From: Dendrophyllia cribrosa
Lineage: Eukaryota; Cnidaria; Anthozoa; Scleractinia; Dendrophylliidae
Assembly (NCBI GenBank): GCA_024195265.1
Contig: JAJLRJ010000010.1
Location: forward strand, 10,427,154 to 10,491,153
DNA: 64,000 nt
Direction: 5' to 3'
Shown here: one piece after another, positions 11,971-22,087 of the stretch
Position numbering within the stretch: the first letter of the stretch is position 1
How the letters are laid out: every line of letters starts with the position of its first letter
Position numbers and translations under genes: made by a program
The notes under the pieces: generated by a model
Told to the model about the DNA's origin: nothing
The model's input: only the letters and a program-made list of their open reading frames with translations
Databases searched by the model: none

Positions 11971-13289
11971 TCTTTTGCAGTGAGGTCTGTCGACCTTGCC
12001 AAACGTTTGAGGCTGACACAGGGCACCGACAACTCACATTGGACTGTAATTTCTTATATTTTCACCACGCGAATCCATTTTGTCAGAGCAAAGCTATACA
12101 AATGATTAAACAATGCTTCAGGCAATAGTGTTGCACATTTGGTGAAATTTTATCCTCAAACCAAAAGCCGCGTACAACAATGACTATGGAATCGTAATCG
12201 GACGCGTAACACCATCGCCTGATGGTTTGCCCGGTCACGTTTAATATTTTGGTGTGACAAAATCGATTCATGCTGTGAAGAAATAACCACCGTGGTCACA
12301 TTTGACTCCTTTACTACTGTAACTGCAATTGTTTGCTGTGTTGACTTTTTTCTTTCGTTAGGCAGTGTTGTGCAGTAAAGAAAAGTCCCTAAAGGCAATC
12401 TTAATTTCTCGGAATTTATCCCCGAGGAATGCAAGAACCTAGTTTGACTAGATGAAGATTGGATATTGAATGTTCACGGCAGCCAGACATTATTTACAAA
12501 TGCAACGCAAGCTATAACAAAACGGTGGCAATGGCGAAGACAACAGCGTCATTACAAAAGCGCACGAATCCCTTTCTCTCCTTCTCCCCTTTCTTTGCCT
12601 GCTACACAGCTTTAAGCAGTTTAAGTGCATCACAGAATACTGTACTTTGTTGCAGATACCATTTTTCTCGTGTGCAGTACTGTGCATCTTCGTGAGTCGC
12701 TTCTCCATCACATGTGTTCAGAAATTCGACTTAATTCCGTTTCTTGCCAAACTCATAAACATTTGCATTGCACTCCGGCGTTTGAAAATCAAAAAGTATT
12801 CAGTATATGTATCAATAAATGTCAGAGAAGTGATTAAAACATTCTCGCATGCTTATTGTCCTAATCATAAGCATAGCTGAAACAAAGTCTCTAGAATGTA
12901 TGACAAAGCAGCTATCAGTCTCTCAGCGGTTCATTTCTTATTTGAAAGGATGTGTATGCTGTTTGCGTGACGGACTTTCAGTATTGCTTATTGCCTTATG
13001 ATAATTTTAATTTTCCACGGAACAAATTGCCTTGACTGATTGCCTATATACTACTAAACATGCATGTAAATTGTCAAAATGTTTAAATTTCTCGAGTGGG
13101 TTAATAATTATGGCATTAATAATTTCATGATCTAGTATATTCCATGCTCATTAATTCCTCCGCAAAATTTCAAAATGCCACGGAAATGCCAAGACTCATT
13201 GAAAGGTATTGAATGCAATTATTTGATACGAAGAAGCTTGAGGAAGTAGATTATACTTTACAAGGCCAAGTTATCTGTACTAAAACCTA

Positions 13290-13690
13290 ACAGATAAGAG
13301 ATTTTTTAAGATCTTAAGTCATTCCGAATTGTACGAATATCAACTCGCAAAACTATGAATAAACCTGAACCGTGACATTGTTGCCAAAACCAAGCTACAA
13401 ACAAAGTATCTACTTTACCTGACGGTTCTGTAAGGTACAGGGTAATGATAAAAATAGTTATCAAACATCCGTATTGCTTTCCAATCACAAAGCGATTTGT
13501 AAAAGGGATGAACAACAACTTGCACGAAGAAACTTCCGCCATCATAATTAGAAGTATTAGAAATGCAGTCATACATACAAACTAAGTTATTATTATAAAT
13601 TGACCTTTGTATCGTATTGCGTCCGCTGAATAATTATGGAAATGAATCACGTCATGCATGGTACAAAAGTAACGGTATTCAGAAAAAAGT
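13290..13690 (+). repeat. Duplicated intronic segment, copy 2
   Basis: Direct copy of 9690-10090. It is cut off on its right side by the MITE that starts at 13704. Confidence 0.65.
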
Positions 13691-13703
13691 GTCACTTCAC
13701 ATA

Positions 13704-14489
13704 CAGTGGAACCCCGCCTAACGGACACCCCGGTATAACGGACACCCCGGTATAACGGACAGTTTTATAAGTCCCGGCGGAAAGGTGATAGATTTTCTGT
13801 TAAAAAGACCCCGTTATAACGGACAACGGACACTTTCTTACAGCCCGAACAGAAAAATTTAATACAAAATCAACCCCGTTATAACGAACAGTCTGAGTAC
13901 AATCTTTCGTCACATCATTGCGCTAATGGCTGCATTAATACTGTACGATTAAAAGTATCCGTCTGGATATCGTATGTGACAACAGTGGCGAGACAGAAAT
14001 GTAAGCTAAGACTACAGTATGTTCAGTGTGCAGTCTTGTTTTTATTTTTCTCTACATTGTCATTTTTCCGTTTGGCTGAAAAAAAAAATTTAACGAGTCA
14101 AAGCAAACAACCGTCACGGACTTTTTCGCTAGGAAATATAAACAGTTTTGTTTGCGAAAGAACAACTGTATCGCTATGAAATTGTTCATGAAGATTTAAT
14201 CCTGATTAGAGACGAATGGAAATGAATACATTTGCAAGAGGATAAACATTTCGTTAGAAAAAAAAAACAAAGTTTCACTTGTTTGTCAAGGTTTTAGGTT
14301 TTGCTTTCATTTAAGACGTTTCAAATGTTGCGTTATTGATGTGTATGCTATAATAGAGGTTTATATTAATAAATTCAATAAAGTGACGTAATCTGTAAGA
14401 AACCCCATTATAACGGAGACCACGTTATAACGGACACTTTCTCTCACGGCGTCGGTCTCTTCGGTGTCCGTTATAACGGGGTTCCACTG
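13704..14489. mobile_element. TA-flanked pogo/Tigger-like MITE B
   Basis: Ends CAGTGGAACCCCGCCTAACGG and CCGTTATAACGGGGTTCCACTG, flanked by TA (13702-13703 and 14490-14491). GTTATAACGGACA units recur next to both ends, as in Tigger-like elements. About 786 bases, no transposase ORF. Confidence 0.8.
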
Positions 14490-14618
14490 TAATTCATACA
14501 TACGTCACGACAGGCGCTCATTTCAGTCTTTCAGGACCGGAGCTTGTTCGTACTCGTCAGTTTGGATTGGTCATTTAGTAACGAGTATGTTAAAAATGTT
14601 TGGTGTGTAGCCAGGCAT

Positions 14619-15247
14619 GTTAAAAAGAAATATTAAAAAGTTGACACTGGCTAAAAATGTTGTGTTGGACGTTTCGGCAACTACTGTTGCCTTCTTCAGC
14701 AAAAGATAAAATGCAAATGTCTAACGGCGTCCTGATGGTATACGATGTATGCAAATATTAAATAGCACCTCGAAAGAACATTTTGAGGTGAAACAAAAGT
14801 CTCTAGAGCATTCTTAATTATCTCTACAAATTCTTAATGTTGTTGTAAACATTTGGGAGCGCTACGTGTTCGTTTATAGCGTTCGTGTTACGCACGGAAT
14901 GCCAAGCCTCAAGAATTAGTCTGTCGCCATGCCGATGATCTATCAACAATTTTGACATTCGTCAAATCTATTTGGTGACTGTGGAGCATGTGGTGTTTGG
15001 CCAACAAACGCGCTCCCAAATGTTTACAACAACATAAAGAATTTGTAGAGATAATTAAGAATGCTCAAGAGACTGACCTCAAAATGTTCTTTCGAGGTGC
15101 TATTTAATATTTGCATACATCCTATACCATCAGGACGCCGTTATACATTTGCATTTTATCTTTTGCTGAAGAAGGCAACAGTAGTTGCCGAAACGTCCAA
15201 CACAACATTTTTATCCAGTGTCAACTTTTTAATATTTCTTTTTAACG
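14619..15247. repeat. Long inverted repeat with ribozyme-like stem-loop in each arm
   Basis: Arms 14619-14862 and 15010-15247 are near-complementary over about 240 bases with a 147-bp spacer. Each arm carries CTGAAGAAGGCAACAGTA followed by GTTGCCGAAACGTC (15166-15197 on plus, 14668-14699 on minus). A related word is found in the tail of the Penelope-like element at 1002-1029, so the arms are probably solo ends of that retroelement class placed head to head. Confidence 0.65.
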
Positions 15248-15750
15248 AGTATGTTGACTCTATTTTTCAGCATAACTTAAATTCAGCTGCGAAATTCTTT
15301 CATAATTAGCCGACGAGTTATGTTTTCGTCTCTGAGTTTTCTTTATTTTTTGTGTCACATGCATTTGTGTCACTCATATTTTAGTTTATGCCGACGACTA
15401 TATGGCTTTCCACCATGAAGTACATACCGTGTGTTGACTTGTGAAGCAGAAGGAAGAATTACAGCGTATATTTAACAAATTGACGTCAGTTTTTTATGCG
15501 TCTGTCCTCTTATTGATGATAAATTTCGTCGTGCATCTACGCATGCTCAAGTCGGCTTGTCATCACTTTGTTTTGATTGGATGCCGAGGCTCTCCCGAGT
15601 CTGCCGACGATTTCGTAGTAGATCTTTTTCCGCTCTTGATTGGTTCTCAAACAACTTTCGGAAAACAGAGACAGACAGAAAGACAGAAAGGCGTCAAAAT
15701 TCTCGATTCTACAGCTAGGATTAGTACACTGCCTGCCGGCAGCAAATATA

Positions 15751-15817
15751 ATAAGAGACGATGTACGAACAGCTTGCGTAAAAGTTTACGCGAGCTGTTC
15801 ATACATTGTCTCTTATT
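15751..15817. repeat. 67-bp hairpin
   Basis: ATAAGAGACGATGTACGAAC is followed after a short loop by its near-perfect complement ending TTGTCTCTTAT. A MITE core or foldback repeat; no other function visible. Confidence 0.6.
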
Positions 15818-16307
15818 TTTATTTACGCACTTAAAAATTACGCGACAATGGAACTCCACCTTAAGTAAAAAAATAAAAAATAAAAATATCATATATATAC
15901 ATATTTTTAAAAAGAGTAACTATTTAGTTTAAGAATATGAATTAATAAAACATGCGTTAGGTTGGCTAAAAAGTAAAAAACCATTAAATTGAGCCCAGGA
16001 TAACGGAAGTGTTTTAGTCAACAGTCGTTCGTGGTTGGCCAAAATTCGAGAAAAGCGGCTATTGTGATTGACATCCGGCCTCAATTGAATGAAAGGTCAA
16101 AAAGGTCAACTGAACTCTGTCAGTAGAGACCTTACGATAAGATAACGGCGACGTAAAAGGACTGGGACGAGGCCGTCGGTTGCCGTCTGCGTTCCCGCCA
16201 AAAGTTGACATTACGAAAACTCGAAAAGATCTTGCAAACAACAAATTTTTCTAGCATTCGTGTTTTTTGTTTCTTGGAGTTTTGGAAATGCCTGAAGTAA
16301 GAGCTAC

Positions 16308-16470
16308 AGTAGTTAGTGACGTTGGTGATTCGGGATCACTAAAAATAAGGCCCCAAATGCCCGAGTTACAGCCTCACACGAGTCATTGTCATTCCTCGTG
16401 TGAGGCTGTAACTCGGGCATTTGGGGCCTTATTTTTAGTGATCCCGAATGCACCAACGTCACTAACTACT
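16308..16470. repeat. Palindrome at the left edge of the Polinton (possible head-to-head terminal repeats)
   Basis: Left arm 16308-16382, 12-base spacer 16383-16394, right arm 16395-16470. The arms are complementary over 75 bases apart from a single one-base gap (near 16328). The outer ends read AGTAGTTAGTGACG and CGTCACTAACTACT. Either two copies of the terminal inverted repeat joined head to head, or a separate foldback element beside the Polinton. Confidence 0.8.
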
Positions 16471-16646
16471 CACTGTGAATGCTGGTCCGGTACGAGATCA
16501 CCACCTGATCCGGTACGAGACCACCACCCCAGGGAGGTATGGTCAATTGAAGAAACCCACCCCTGTACATACCAACCCACATGGCAATGGCACAGGGTCC
16601 CGGCACGAGACCACCAATTGAAGAAAATAAAACCCCTGTATATAAC
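16471..16646 (+). promoter_or_regulatory. PolB upstream region with duplicated blocks and GTATATA motif
   Basis: Three copies of GGTACGAGA(T/C)CACCA or a near relative lie at about 16489, 16511 and 16601. A block CAATTGAAGAAA...ACCCCTGTA(C/T)ATA occurs at 16545-16570 and again at 16615-16645. The second ends in GTATATAAC directly before the ATG at 16647, matching the motif seen in front of the other genes of the element. Probably the early or polymerase promoter; inference only. Confidence 0.5.
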
Positions 16647-19600
16647 ATGGCGGCTCAACGTCTTGTCTTCAACCCAAGGAACCAAGATTACTTTGGTGAT
16701 TGGTTGCATGGTTATAAGATGAACGTCCCTGTTGATTACCCCATCAAGGACCTCAATTCATTCTTCATAACTAATCGGGCGGCTTTTCTCCAGAAAATTG
16801 CACGCGAAGTCACAGAGCTTGGCGGGGTGAAGGTCACTTTGTCATTTGATGTTCGCTTTTCAATGGAAGGCGAGGACAATCGAAAAATTAATCACTTCTT
16901 TTGGAACGTTAATCCACTGCTTGTTACACATCTCTATCAGCTTCGAGAGGAGGGCACCCTGGAAGGCATTGTCAATGATTTTGAGGAAGAGATTGCAAGA
17001 TGGCAGCAGTTGGGTTCTGGTTGGGTGATTGAGAACATCAAAACTGTTTACCTTGAGTTCGGGACATACCACCCTCTACGAGGTGGCACATTTATCCCAA
17101 CACCATCAAAACTCAGGCCAAAGCAGGCCATCATCAATGTGAAGAACAGAGATAACCAGTGTCTCCGCTGGGCACTGCGATCGGCATTGTTTCCTGTAAA
17201 TGTTAACGCAAACAGAACAGGCAGTTATCCCATTGATGATGGTCTAGACTTAACTGGAGTTGATTTTCAAACACCATTGAGTCAGATTTCCAAGGTTGAA
17301 CGGCAAAACAACCTTCCAATCAACATTTATGGATACAAGAACAATAAGGTGGTTGTGATCAGAGTCAGTGAGCTAGAAGATCCCAATCTGCGAAGGATTA
17401 ATCTGATGATGCTCACAGACACACATACATCACATTATTGTTACATCAAGAGCATGAGCAGGCTTCTACACAGCGAGTTCAACGCTGGCCGCCGCATGCA
17501 TCACTGTGACAGGTGTCTCCAAGCCTTTTCTTCAGAACGGGTTCTAACCGATCATCTATTCTATTGCAGAGGAGTCAAAGGCAGACCAGCACGAGCTGAA
17601 ATGCCAAAAGAAGGCGAAAACTTCCTCAACTTCAAGAACTTCCAAAACCAGATGAAGAAGCCTTGGGTCATATATGCTGACTTCGAAAGCATTGTCGAAA
17701 AGGTCCACGGCTGTATACCAGATCCACAAAAGAGCAGCACCACAGAAACATCCGTACATAAACCCTGCGGGTTCTGCATGATGGCTGTTCGCTCTGATGG
17801 AGAGACAAAGGGCCCTTATCTTTACAGAGGAGAGGACGCTGTGCCAGTCTTTCTTAACAGTCTTCAACAATTGGAAGGAGTGATCAGAGACGAGTTGAAA
17901 CGTAAGGCACCACTCTCCATGAGAAGAGCAGACTGGGCAGAGTTCAACCGTGCAACAGATTGCCACATCTGTGACAAGCCTCTCATCAAGGATAACTTCA
18001 GGGATGCCATTGCGATCTATGACTTAGACACTGGAGAATACGAAGGCTTCGTTCATCGCCACACCAACTACTGCTACAAAAAGTCATTCAAAGTCTTTAT
18101 CCACCATTACGATGGTGAGATGGATGTGTTTCCATTTGTCGGGCCATGGAATCAAAGGAAGGCACCTCCTGATAACCTACCAGAGCAAGTCGATTGTCTC
18201 TACTGTGAGGAGCCCCTTATCCAAGACTCTGTTCGAGACGCAGTCAAAGATCATTGCCACATCACAGGCAAATATCGGGGTGCTGCTCACCATTCTTGCA
18301 ACATCAACCATTTCAGAACCAATCCGAAAACGGAAATAATCCCGGTAATCTTTCACAACTTGAAGGGTTATGATGCACACCACATCATGAGTGGAATTGC
18401 GGATGTGAATTCCGATTTGAAATGCATCCCAAACAACATGGAGAAGTACATCTCTTTCTCCCTAGGCAAGCTGAGGTTCATTGACAGCTTGCAGTTCATG
18501 CAGTCAAGCCTCAGTGCCCTGGTTGATGCAAACAAGCCAGAATCCTTCACAATCACGGCAAGCCATGAGAAGAACCAAGCCAGACGCGGCCTTCTCCTGC
18601 AAAAAGGGATTTACCCATACGAATACATGGACTCTTGGGATCGATTCGATGAGGCCTCTCTCCCGCCGAAGGATGCCTTCTACAGCGAGCTCAAGAAGGA
18701 AGGCATCTCAGACGAAGAATACGCCCACGCGCAAAAAGTGTGGGAGGTATTTGGATGTAAGACGCTTGGGGATTACCACGACCTCTACCTTGAGACAGTT
18801 GTGCTTCTTCTGGCTGATGTTTTCGAGAACTTCAGAAAGACATGTCTGCAACATTACAAGCTTGACCCGGCACATTATTATACAAGCCCTGGTCTCTCAT
18901 GGGACGCTCTTCTCAGGTATACGAAAATCAACCTGGAGCTGCTCACAGACGTCAACATGCACCTCTTTGTTGAAAGAGGCTTGCGAGGCGGCATATCCAT
19001 GGAGAGCAGGCGGTACTGTAAGGCCAACAAGCCCTATCTTCGTGACCACAACCCCAACGAAGAGTCAAGTTACATCATGTATCTCGACGCGAACAATCTC
19101 TATGGATGGGCCATGAGTCAACCTCTCCCAGTTGGCAACTTCGCATGGTGCCCTGTCTTTCCAACACAACACCAGATCAGGAGATGGAGGCCAAACAGAA
19201 AGATTGGTTACATTCTCGAGGTTGATCTTGAGTACCCCGAAGAGCTGCATGATGAGCACAACGCTTATCCTCTTGCCCCAGAAAGTCAGGTCGTTCCAAA
19301 GGAATGGATGTCGCCATACCAAAGTGCCTTGGCAGAGGGACAGCCAGAAGACAAGACGCAGAAGCTGCTCCTTACCCTTAACAACAAATCCCGGTACGTG
19401 TTACATTACAGAAATCTTCAGCAGTACCTGGATCTTGGGATGAAGTTGACGAAAATCCACAAAATGCTCAAGTTCGAGCAGAGGGCTTGGATGGAGCCAT
19501 ACATCTCCCTGAACACCGAGCTCAGGAAGAAGGCCACTTCCGACTTTGAGAAGAACTTTTTCAAGCTCATGAACAACTCAGTCTTCGGTAAGACAATGGA

Positions 19601-20351
19601 GAACCTCAGAAATCGAATCGACATGAAGCTTGTCCGGGCGCACGAGCGAGACAAGATAAGAAAGCTTATCGCAAGCCCACTGTTTTCCAGAGCAACGGTC
19701 TTTGGACCCAAACTGGCGGGGCTCCAGATGCACAAAGAGAAAATCAAATTCAACCGCCCAGTCTACACAGGCATGTGCATCCTTGATCTCTCCAAAACAC
19801 CGATGTACGACTTCTATTACAAACACCTCAAGCTGAAATATGGTCAGTGCGTAGACCTACTCTACACAGACACAGACTCTCTGCTCCTCGAGATCAAGAC
19901 GGATGATGTCTATAAAGACATGGAGAACCTTCTGGATGAACTCTACGACACAAGTGATTATCCCAAGGACCATCCACTCCACAGCCAGAAGAACAAGAAG
20001 GTCATCGGCAAGATGAAGGACGAGTGCGCAGGTAAGCCGATCTCGGAGACTGTGTGTCTTCGCTCGAAGATGTACTCAATCCTTCTGGATGACGACAAAA
20101 ACATCAAGAAAGCAAAGGGCACCACCAAGGTTGTCACAAAGAAAGAGATCACCCACCAGAATTACAAGGACGCCCTCTTCGACCGGCGAACCTTCAAGCA
20201 CGGGATGGACAGGATCCGAAGCAAAGGCCACCAAATCTTCGGCGAGCACATCACCAAGACAACGCTCTCTCCCTTTGACTCTAAGCGCTGGATCAAGGAT
20301 GATGGTATCCACACGCTGGCATATGGTCACAAAGATATCGGTGGCAACTGA
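16647..20351 (+). CDS. Protein-primed DNA polymerase B (pPolB) of the Polinton
   Basis: Replicates the linear element DNA from a protein primer. 1234 aa from the ATG at 16647; an in-frame ATG 22 codons upstream exists, but the shared GTATATA motif sits just before 16647. Seen in order: zinc finger with Cys287/Cys290 (CDRC...H...C); exonuclease motif I YADFES (Asp345, Glu347); a CLYC...DHCHITGKYRGAAH segment (517-550) like recombination endonuclease VII; ExoII NLKGYD (Asp576); ExoIII region; polymerase motif A LDANNLYG (Asp814), motif B KLMNNSVFG (Lys973), motif C YTDTDS (Asp1075, Asp1077). In the ExoIII motif Y-x3-D the expected Asp is Val718 (GTT at 18798-18800), which should impair proofreading. 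The ORF is otherwise intact. Its 3' end overlaps the convergent integrase gene by 25 bases. Confidence 0.92.
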   Translation: MAAQRLVFNPRNQDYFGDWLHGYKMNVPVDYPIKDLNSFFITNRAAFLQKIAREVTELGGVKVTLSFDVRFSMEGEDNRKINHFFWNVNPLLVTHLYQLREEGTLEGIVNDFEEEIARWQQLGSGWVIENIKTVYLEFGTYHPLRGGTFIPTPSKLRPKQAIINVKNRDNQCLRWALRSALFPVNVNANRTGSYPIDDGLDLTGVDFQTPLSQISKVERQNNLPINIYGYKNNKVVVIRVSELEDPNLRRINLMMLTDTHTSHYCYIKSMSRLLHSEFNAGRRMHHCDRCLQAFSSERVLTDHLFYCRGVKGRPARAEMPKEGENFLNFKNFQNQMKKPWVIYADFESIVEKVHGCIPDPQKSSTTETSVHKPCGFCMMAVRSDGETKGPYLYRGEDAVPVFLNSLQQLEGVIRDELKRKAPLSMRRADWAEFNRATDCHICDKPLIKDNFRDAIAIYDLDTGEYEGFVHRHTNYCYKKSFKVFIHHYDGEMDVFPFVGPWNQRKAPPDNLPEQVDCLYCEEPLIQDSVRDAVKDHCHITGKYRGAAHHSCNINHFRTNPKTEIIPVIFHNLKGYDAHHIMSGIADVNSDLKCIPNNMEKYISFSLGKLRFIDSLQFMQSSLSALVDANKPESFTITASHEKNQARRGLLLQKGIYPYEYMDSWDRFDEASLPPKDAFYSELKKEGISDEEYAHAQKVWEVFGCKTLGDYHDLYLETVVLLLADVFENFRKTCLQHYKLDPAHYYTSPGLSWDALLRYTKINLELLTDVNMHLFVERGLRGGISMESRRYCKANKPYLRDHNPNEESSYIMYLDANNLYGWAMSQPLPVGNFAWCPVFPTQHQIRRWRPNRKIGYILEVDLEYPEELHDEHNAYPLAPESQVVPKEWMSPYQSALAEGQPEDKTQKLLLTLNNKSRYVLHYRNLQQYLDLGMKLTKIHKMLKFEQRAWMEPYISLNTELRKKATSDFEKNFFKLMNNSVFGKTMENLRNRIDMKLVRAHERDKIRKLIASPLFSRATVFGPKLAGLQMHKEKIKFNRPVYTGMCILDLSKTPMYDFYYKHLKLKYGQCVDLLYTDTDSLLLEIKTDDVYKDMENLLDELYDTSDYPKDHPLHSQKNKKVIGKMKDECAGKPISETVCLRSKMYSILLDDDKNIKKAKGTTKVVTKKEITHQNYKDALFDRRTFKHGMDRIRSKGHQIFGEHITKTTLSPFDSKRWIKDDGIHTLAYGHKDIGGN

Positions 20352-21316
20352 GTGCCCGGCGGTACAACCATCAGCTCCTCACGAACGAAGCCTTGCTTAG
20401 GCCCGTCGTAAAGATAATACACCACTGGCTCATTCGGCTTGGTGACAATCCTTTGTATTTGGTAGACCTTCAAAGACCATATCGGGTCTGTCGCACGCCT
20501 CCCACCCCCTTCCAGTTCACCGGGGTAATAAAGATATCTAACACTCACCCGTGGTGGGAGCTTCTTCTCTTTCACCCCAACAGGCCTATCATATGGAGTC
20601 GCATGCTTGGAGGATATTGCTTTCTCTTTGATTGCTTGAGCGGGCTTCTTGCCAGTGAGTCTTGTTACTTCATTGTTCAAGGCCGAGACAACATCTAGCA
20701 GTCTTTTGACCCAAGCAGTCGACCGGCCAGAGGGCATATTCATTTCAACGGCATACTGATAACCAAACAGCCTTTCAGCCAGGGTTCGGTTGAATCTCTC
20801 CACAATTGCTTGGTCTCTGTGGATATCAACTCGCCCGCGACGAATGGTCGTTTTGTTGTCCCCCATCTCTTTTGTCACAGCACCCATAAACTCTTTCCCA
20901 GGGTCAACTTGCAAGAGTTGCGGCCATTTCAAAGGCCCACGTCTGTAAATCTTCTGAAATGCCCTTGAGACTTCTTCAGACTCTTTCGAAGTCAGAGGCT
21001 CTGCTGCTTTGTAACGGCTAGCCACATCCACAAGGGTTAATGCGTATTTGTACACCTTTCTCCCGTGGGGAAGTTTGTCGTGTGGCAGGAAGAGAAGATC
21101 TGCTTGATGCACTGCATTGGGTGATGAGACATCAAACTTGGGGCGAGGGATAGCGCGTGGCGCTGGGAGGTAAACTTGCCAAAGGGCTTGTTTGAGCAGC
21201 CATTTCTTTGCGACATCATCAGAGACTTTGGCCGCTGCAGCTAGCTTTTTGACAGCGGCAAGCCCTTTCCAATACCCTTTCGGGCTGTAATAGATCTTTG
21301 AGAGTTTGGCCTCCAT
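20327..21316 (-). CDS. Retroviral-type (RVE) integrase of the Polinton
   Basis: Joins element ends to host DNA. 329 aa from the ATG at 21316, chosen because the GTATATATG motif lies six bases upstream and the preceding gene stops just before it; the frame is open further upstream, but that stretch is the 145-aa gene in another frame. The catalytic triad is visible: Asp73 (QADLLF), Asp138 (QVDPGKEF) and Glu173 (QAIVERFNRT), a D,D-34-E spacing. The C-terminus (about 255-320) with PIWSLKVYQI and KQGFVREELMVV resembles the SH3/chromo-like tail of Polinton integrases. No N-terminal HHCC zinc module seen. Convergent with PolB; last gene of the minus-strand array. Confidence 0.9.
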   Translation of the reverse strand: MEAKLSKIYYSPKGYWKGLAAVKKLAAAAKVSDDVAKKWLLKQALWQVYLPAPRAIPRPKFDVSSPNAVHQADLLFLPHDKLPHGRKVYKYALTLVDVASRYKAAEPLTSKESEEVSRAFQKIYRRGPLKWPQLLQVDPGKEFMGAVTKEMGDNKTTIRRGRVDIHRDQAIVERFNRTLAERLFGYQYAVEMNMPSGRSTAWVKRLLDVVSALNNEVTRLTGKKPAQAIKEKAISSKHATPYDRPVGVKEKKLPPRVSVRYLYYPGELEGGGRRATDPIWSLKVYQIQRIVTKPNEPVVYYLYDGPKQGFVREELMVVPPGTQLPPISL

Positions 21317-21335
21317 AGGGGGTATATATGTTTGT

Positions 21336-21773
21336 TTACAGAAAGCGATAAGCCACATACCCACCCGCAAGCAGGGTGCCTCCAATGAACGCAAGTTCGC
21401 CATTCTTCTGTTGTGTACTGGGCTTGTAGAAGTCCGAGAAGACAGGCTCTTTGTTGTCTTTGATTTGTTTATCTGGTTGCGTTTGGTGCATCTGGTTATA
21501 CAAGACCAGGGCTTGGTCGGTGGTTTGGAAGTTTTTGCTAGCTTGGTGTTCCTTCCGATCATTGGCTGCAATCCAGTCGAGGAGCTTGGTGCGGTCCTTC
21601 TGGTATTTGGCGTAAGCCGCTTGGTATTGTTCCAGGGCGCGGTCATGCCGGATTTTCTCATCCATTGCTGCCTTTCCGTTATCGCCAGACAGATATTTTG
21701 CGAGATAATTGCCGCCCGTGAAAGCGGCCGCATTGAGAACAGCGCCAAGGGTCATTATTGCGATCGAAGCCAT
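21336..21773 (-). CDS. Small protein with hydrophobic ends (145 aa), function unknown
   Basis: Hypothetical Polinton protein. 145 aa from the ATG at 21773, which sits three bases after a GTATACATATG motif (21777-21787, plus-strand reading). The N-terminus (residues 1-25, MASIAIMTLGAVLNAAAF) is hydrophobic. The middle is charged and helical, with Tyr/Lys-rich YQAAYAKYQKDRTKLLDW (50-67). The last 20 residues are again hydrophobic and end in AYRFL. The layout suggests a small virion membrane or scaffold protein. I recall similar uncharacterised proteins from other cnidarian Polintons but cannot name the function. Its stop lies 19 bases before the integrase ATG. Confidence 0.7.
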   Translation of the reverse strand: MASIAIMTLGAVLNAAAFTGGNYLAKYLSGDNGKAAMDEKIRHDRALEQYQAAYAKYQKDRTKLLDWIAANDRKEHQASKNFQTTDQALVLYNQMHQTQPDKQIKDNKEPVFSDFYKPSTQQKNGELAFIGGTLLAGGYVAYRFL

Positions 21774-21790
21774 TGTGTATACATATGTTT

Positions 21791-22012
21791 TTACATGTTG
21801 TCTGGGAGGATTTTCTGGTCCTCGAGATATTTCTTCAGCGCGATGCTGCCAGCCATGACGGCTGTGAACTTGACGTAGTTCATTAAGCTTGCACTGGGGT
21901 CGGCAGTGAAGTTTTCTTTGATGGTCTTTTTCCCAATCCAACCAATACCGGCGACAAGGCCAGTGATTGTTGCGGCGTCGAGGATAGACTTCACAAGCTT
22001 GTTGTCAGACAT
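21791..22012 (-). CDS. Small two-helix membrane protein (73 aa)
   Basis: 73 aa from the ATG at 22012, preceded by GTATACATATG at 22025-22035. Two hydrophobic stretches: about 12-27 (LDAATITGLVAGIGWI) and 44-60 (MNYVKFTAVMAGSIALK). Probable small membrane protein of the viral particle; family not recognised. Its stop codon lies directly before the promoter motif of the 145-aa gene. Confidence 0.6.
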   Translation of the reverse strand: MSDNKLVKSILDAATITGLVAGIGWIGKKTIKENFTADPSASLMNYVKFTAVMAGSIALKKYLEDQKILPDNM

Positions 22013-22087
22013 GGTTTGTGTGCAGTATACATATGATTTTTTATTTTTCTGACAGAACCTTTTGTGCCTTTGTCGTCTCGTTCAATC

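Noticed and set aside
20352..21310. Plus-strand reading frames over the integrase and small minus-strand genes (for example 21306-21878 and 22251-22919)
   Set aside because: They are antisense shadows: no motif before their starts, no domain features, and the minus-strand genes fit the array with tight spacing.
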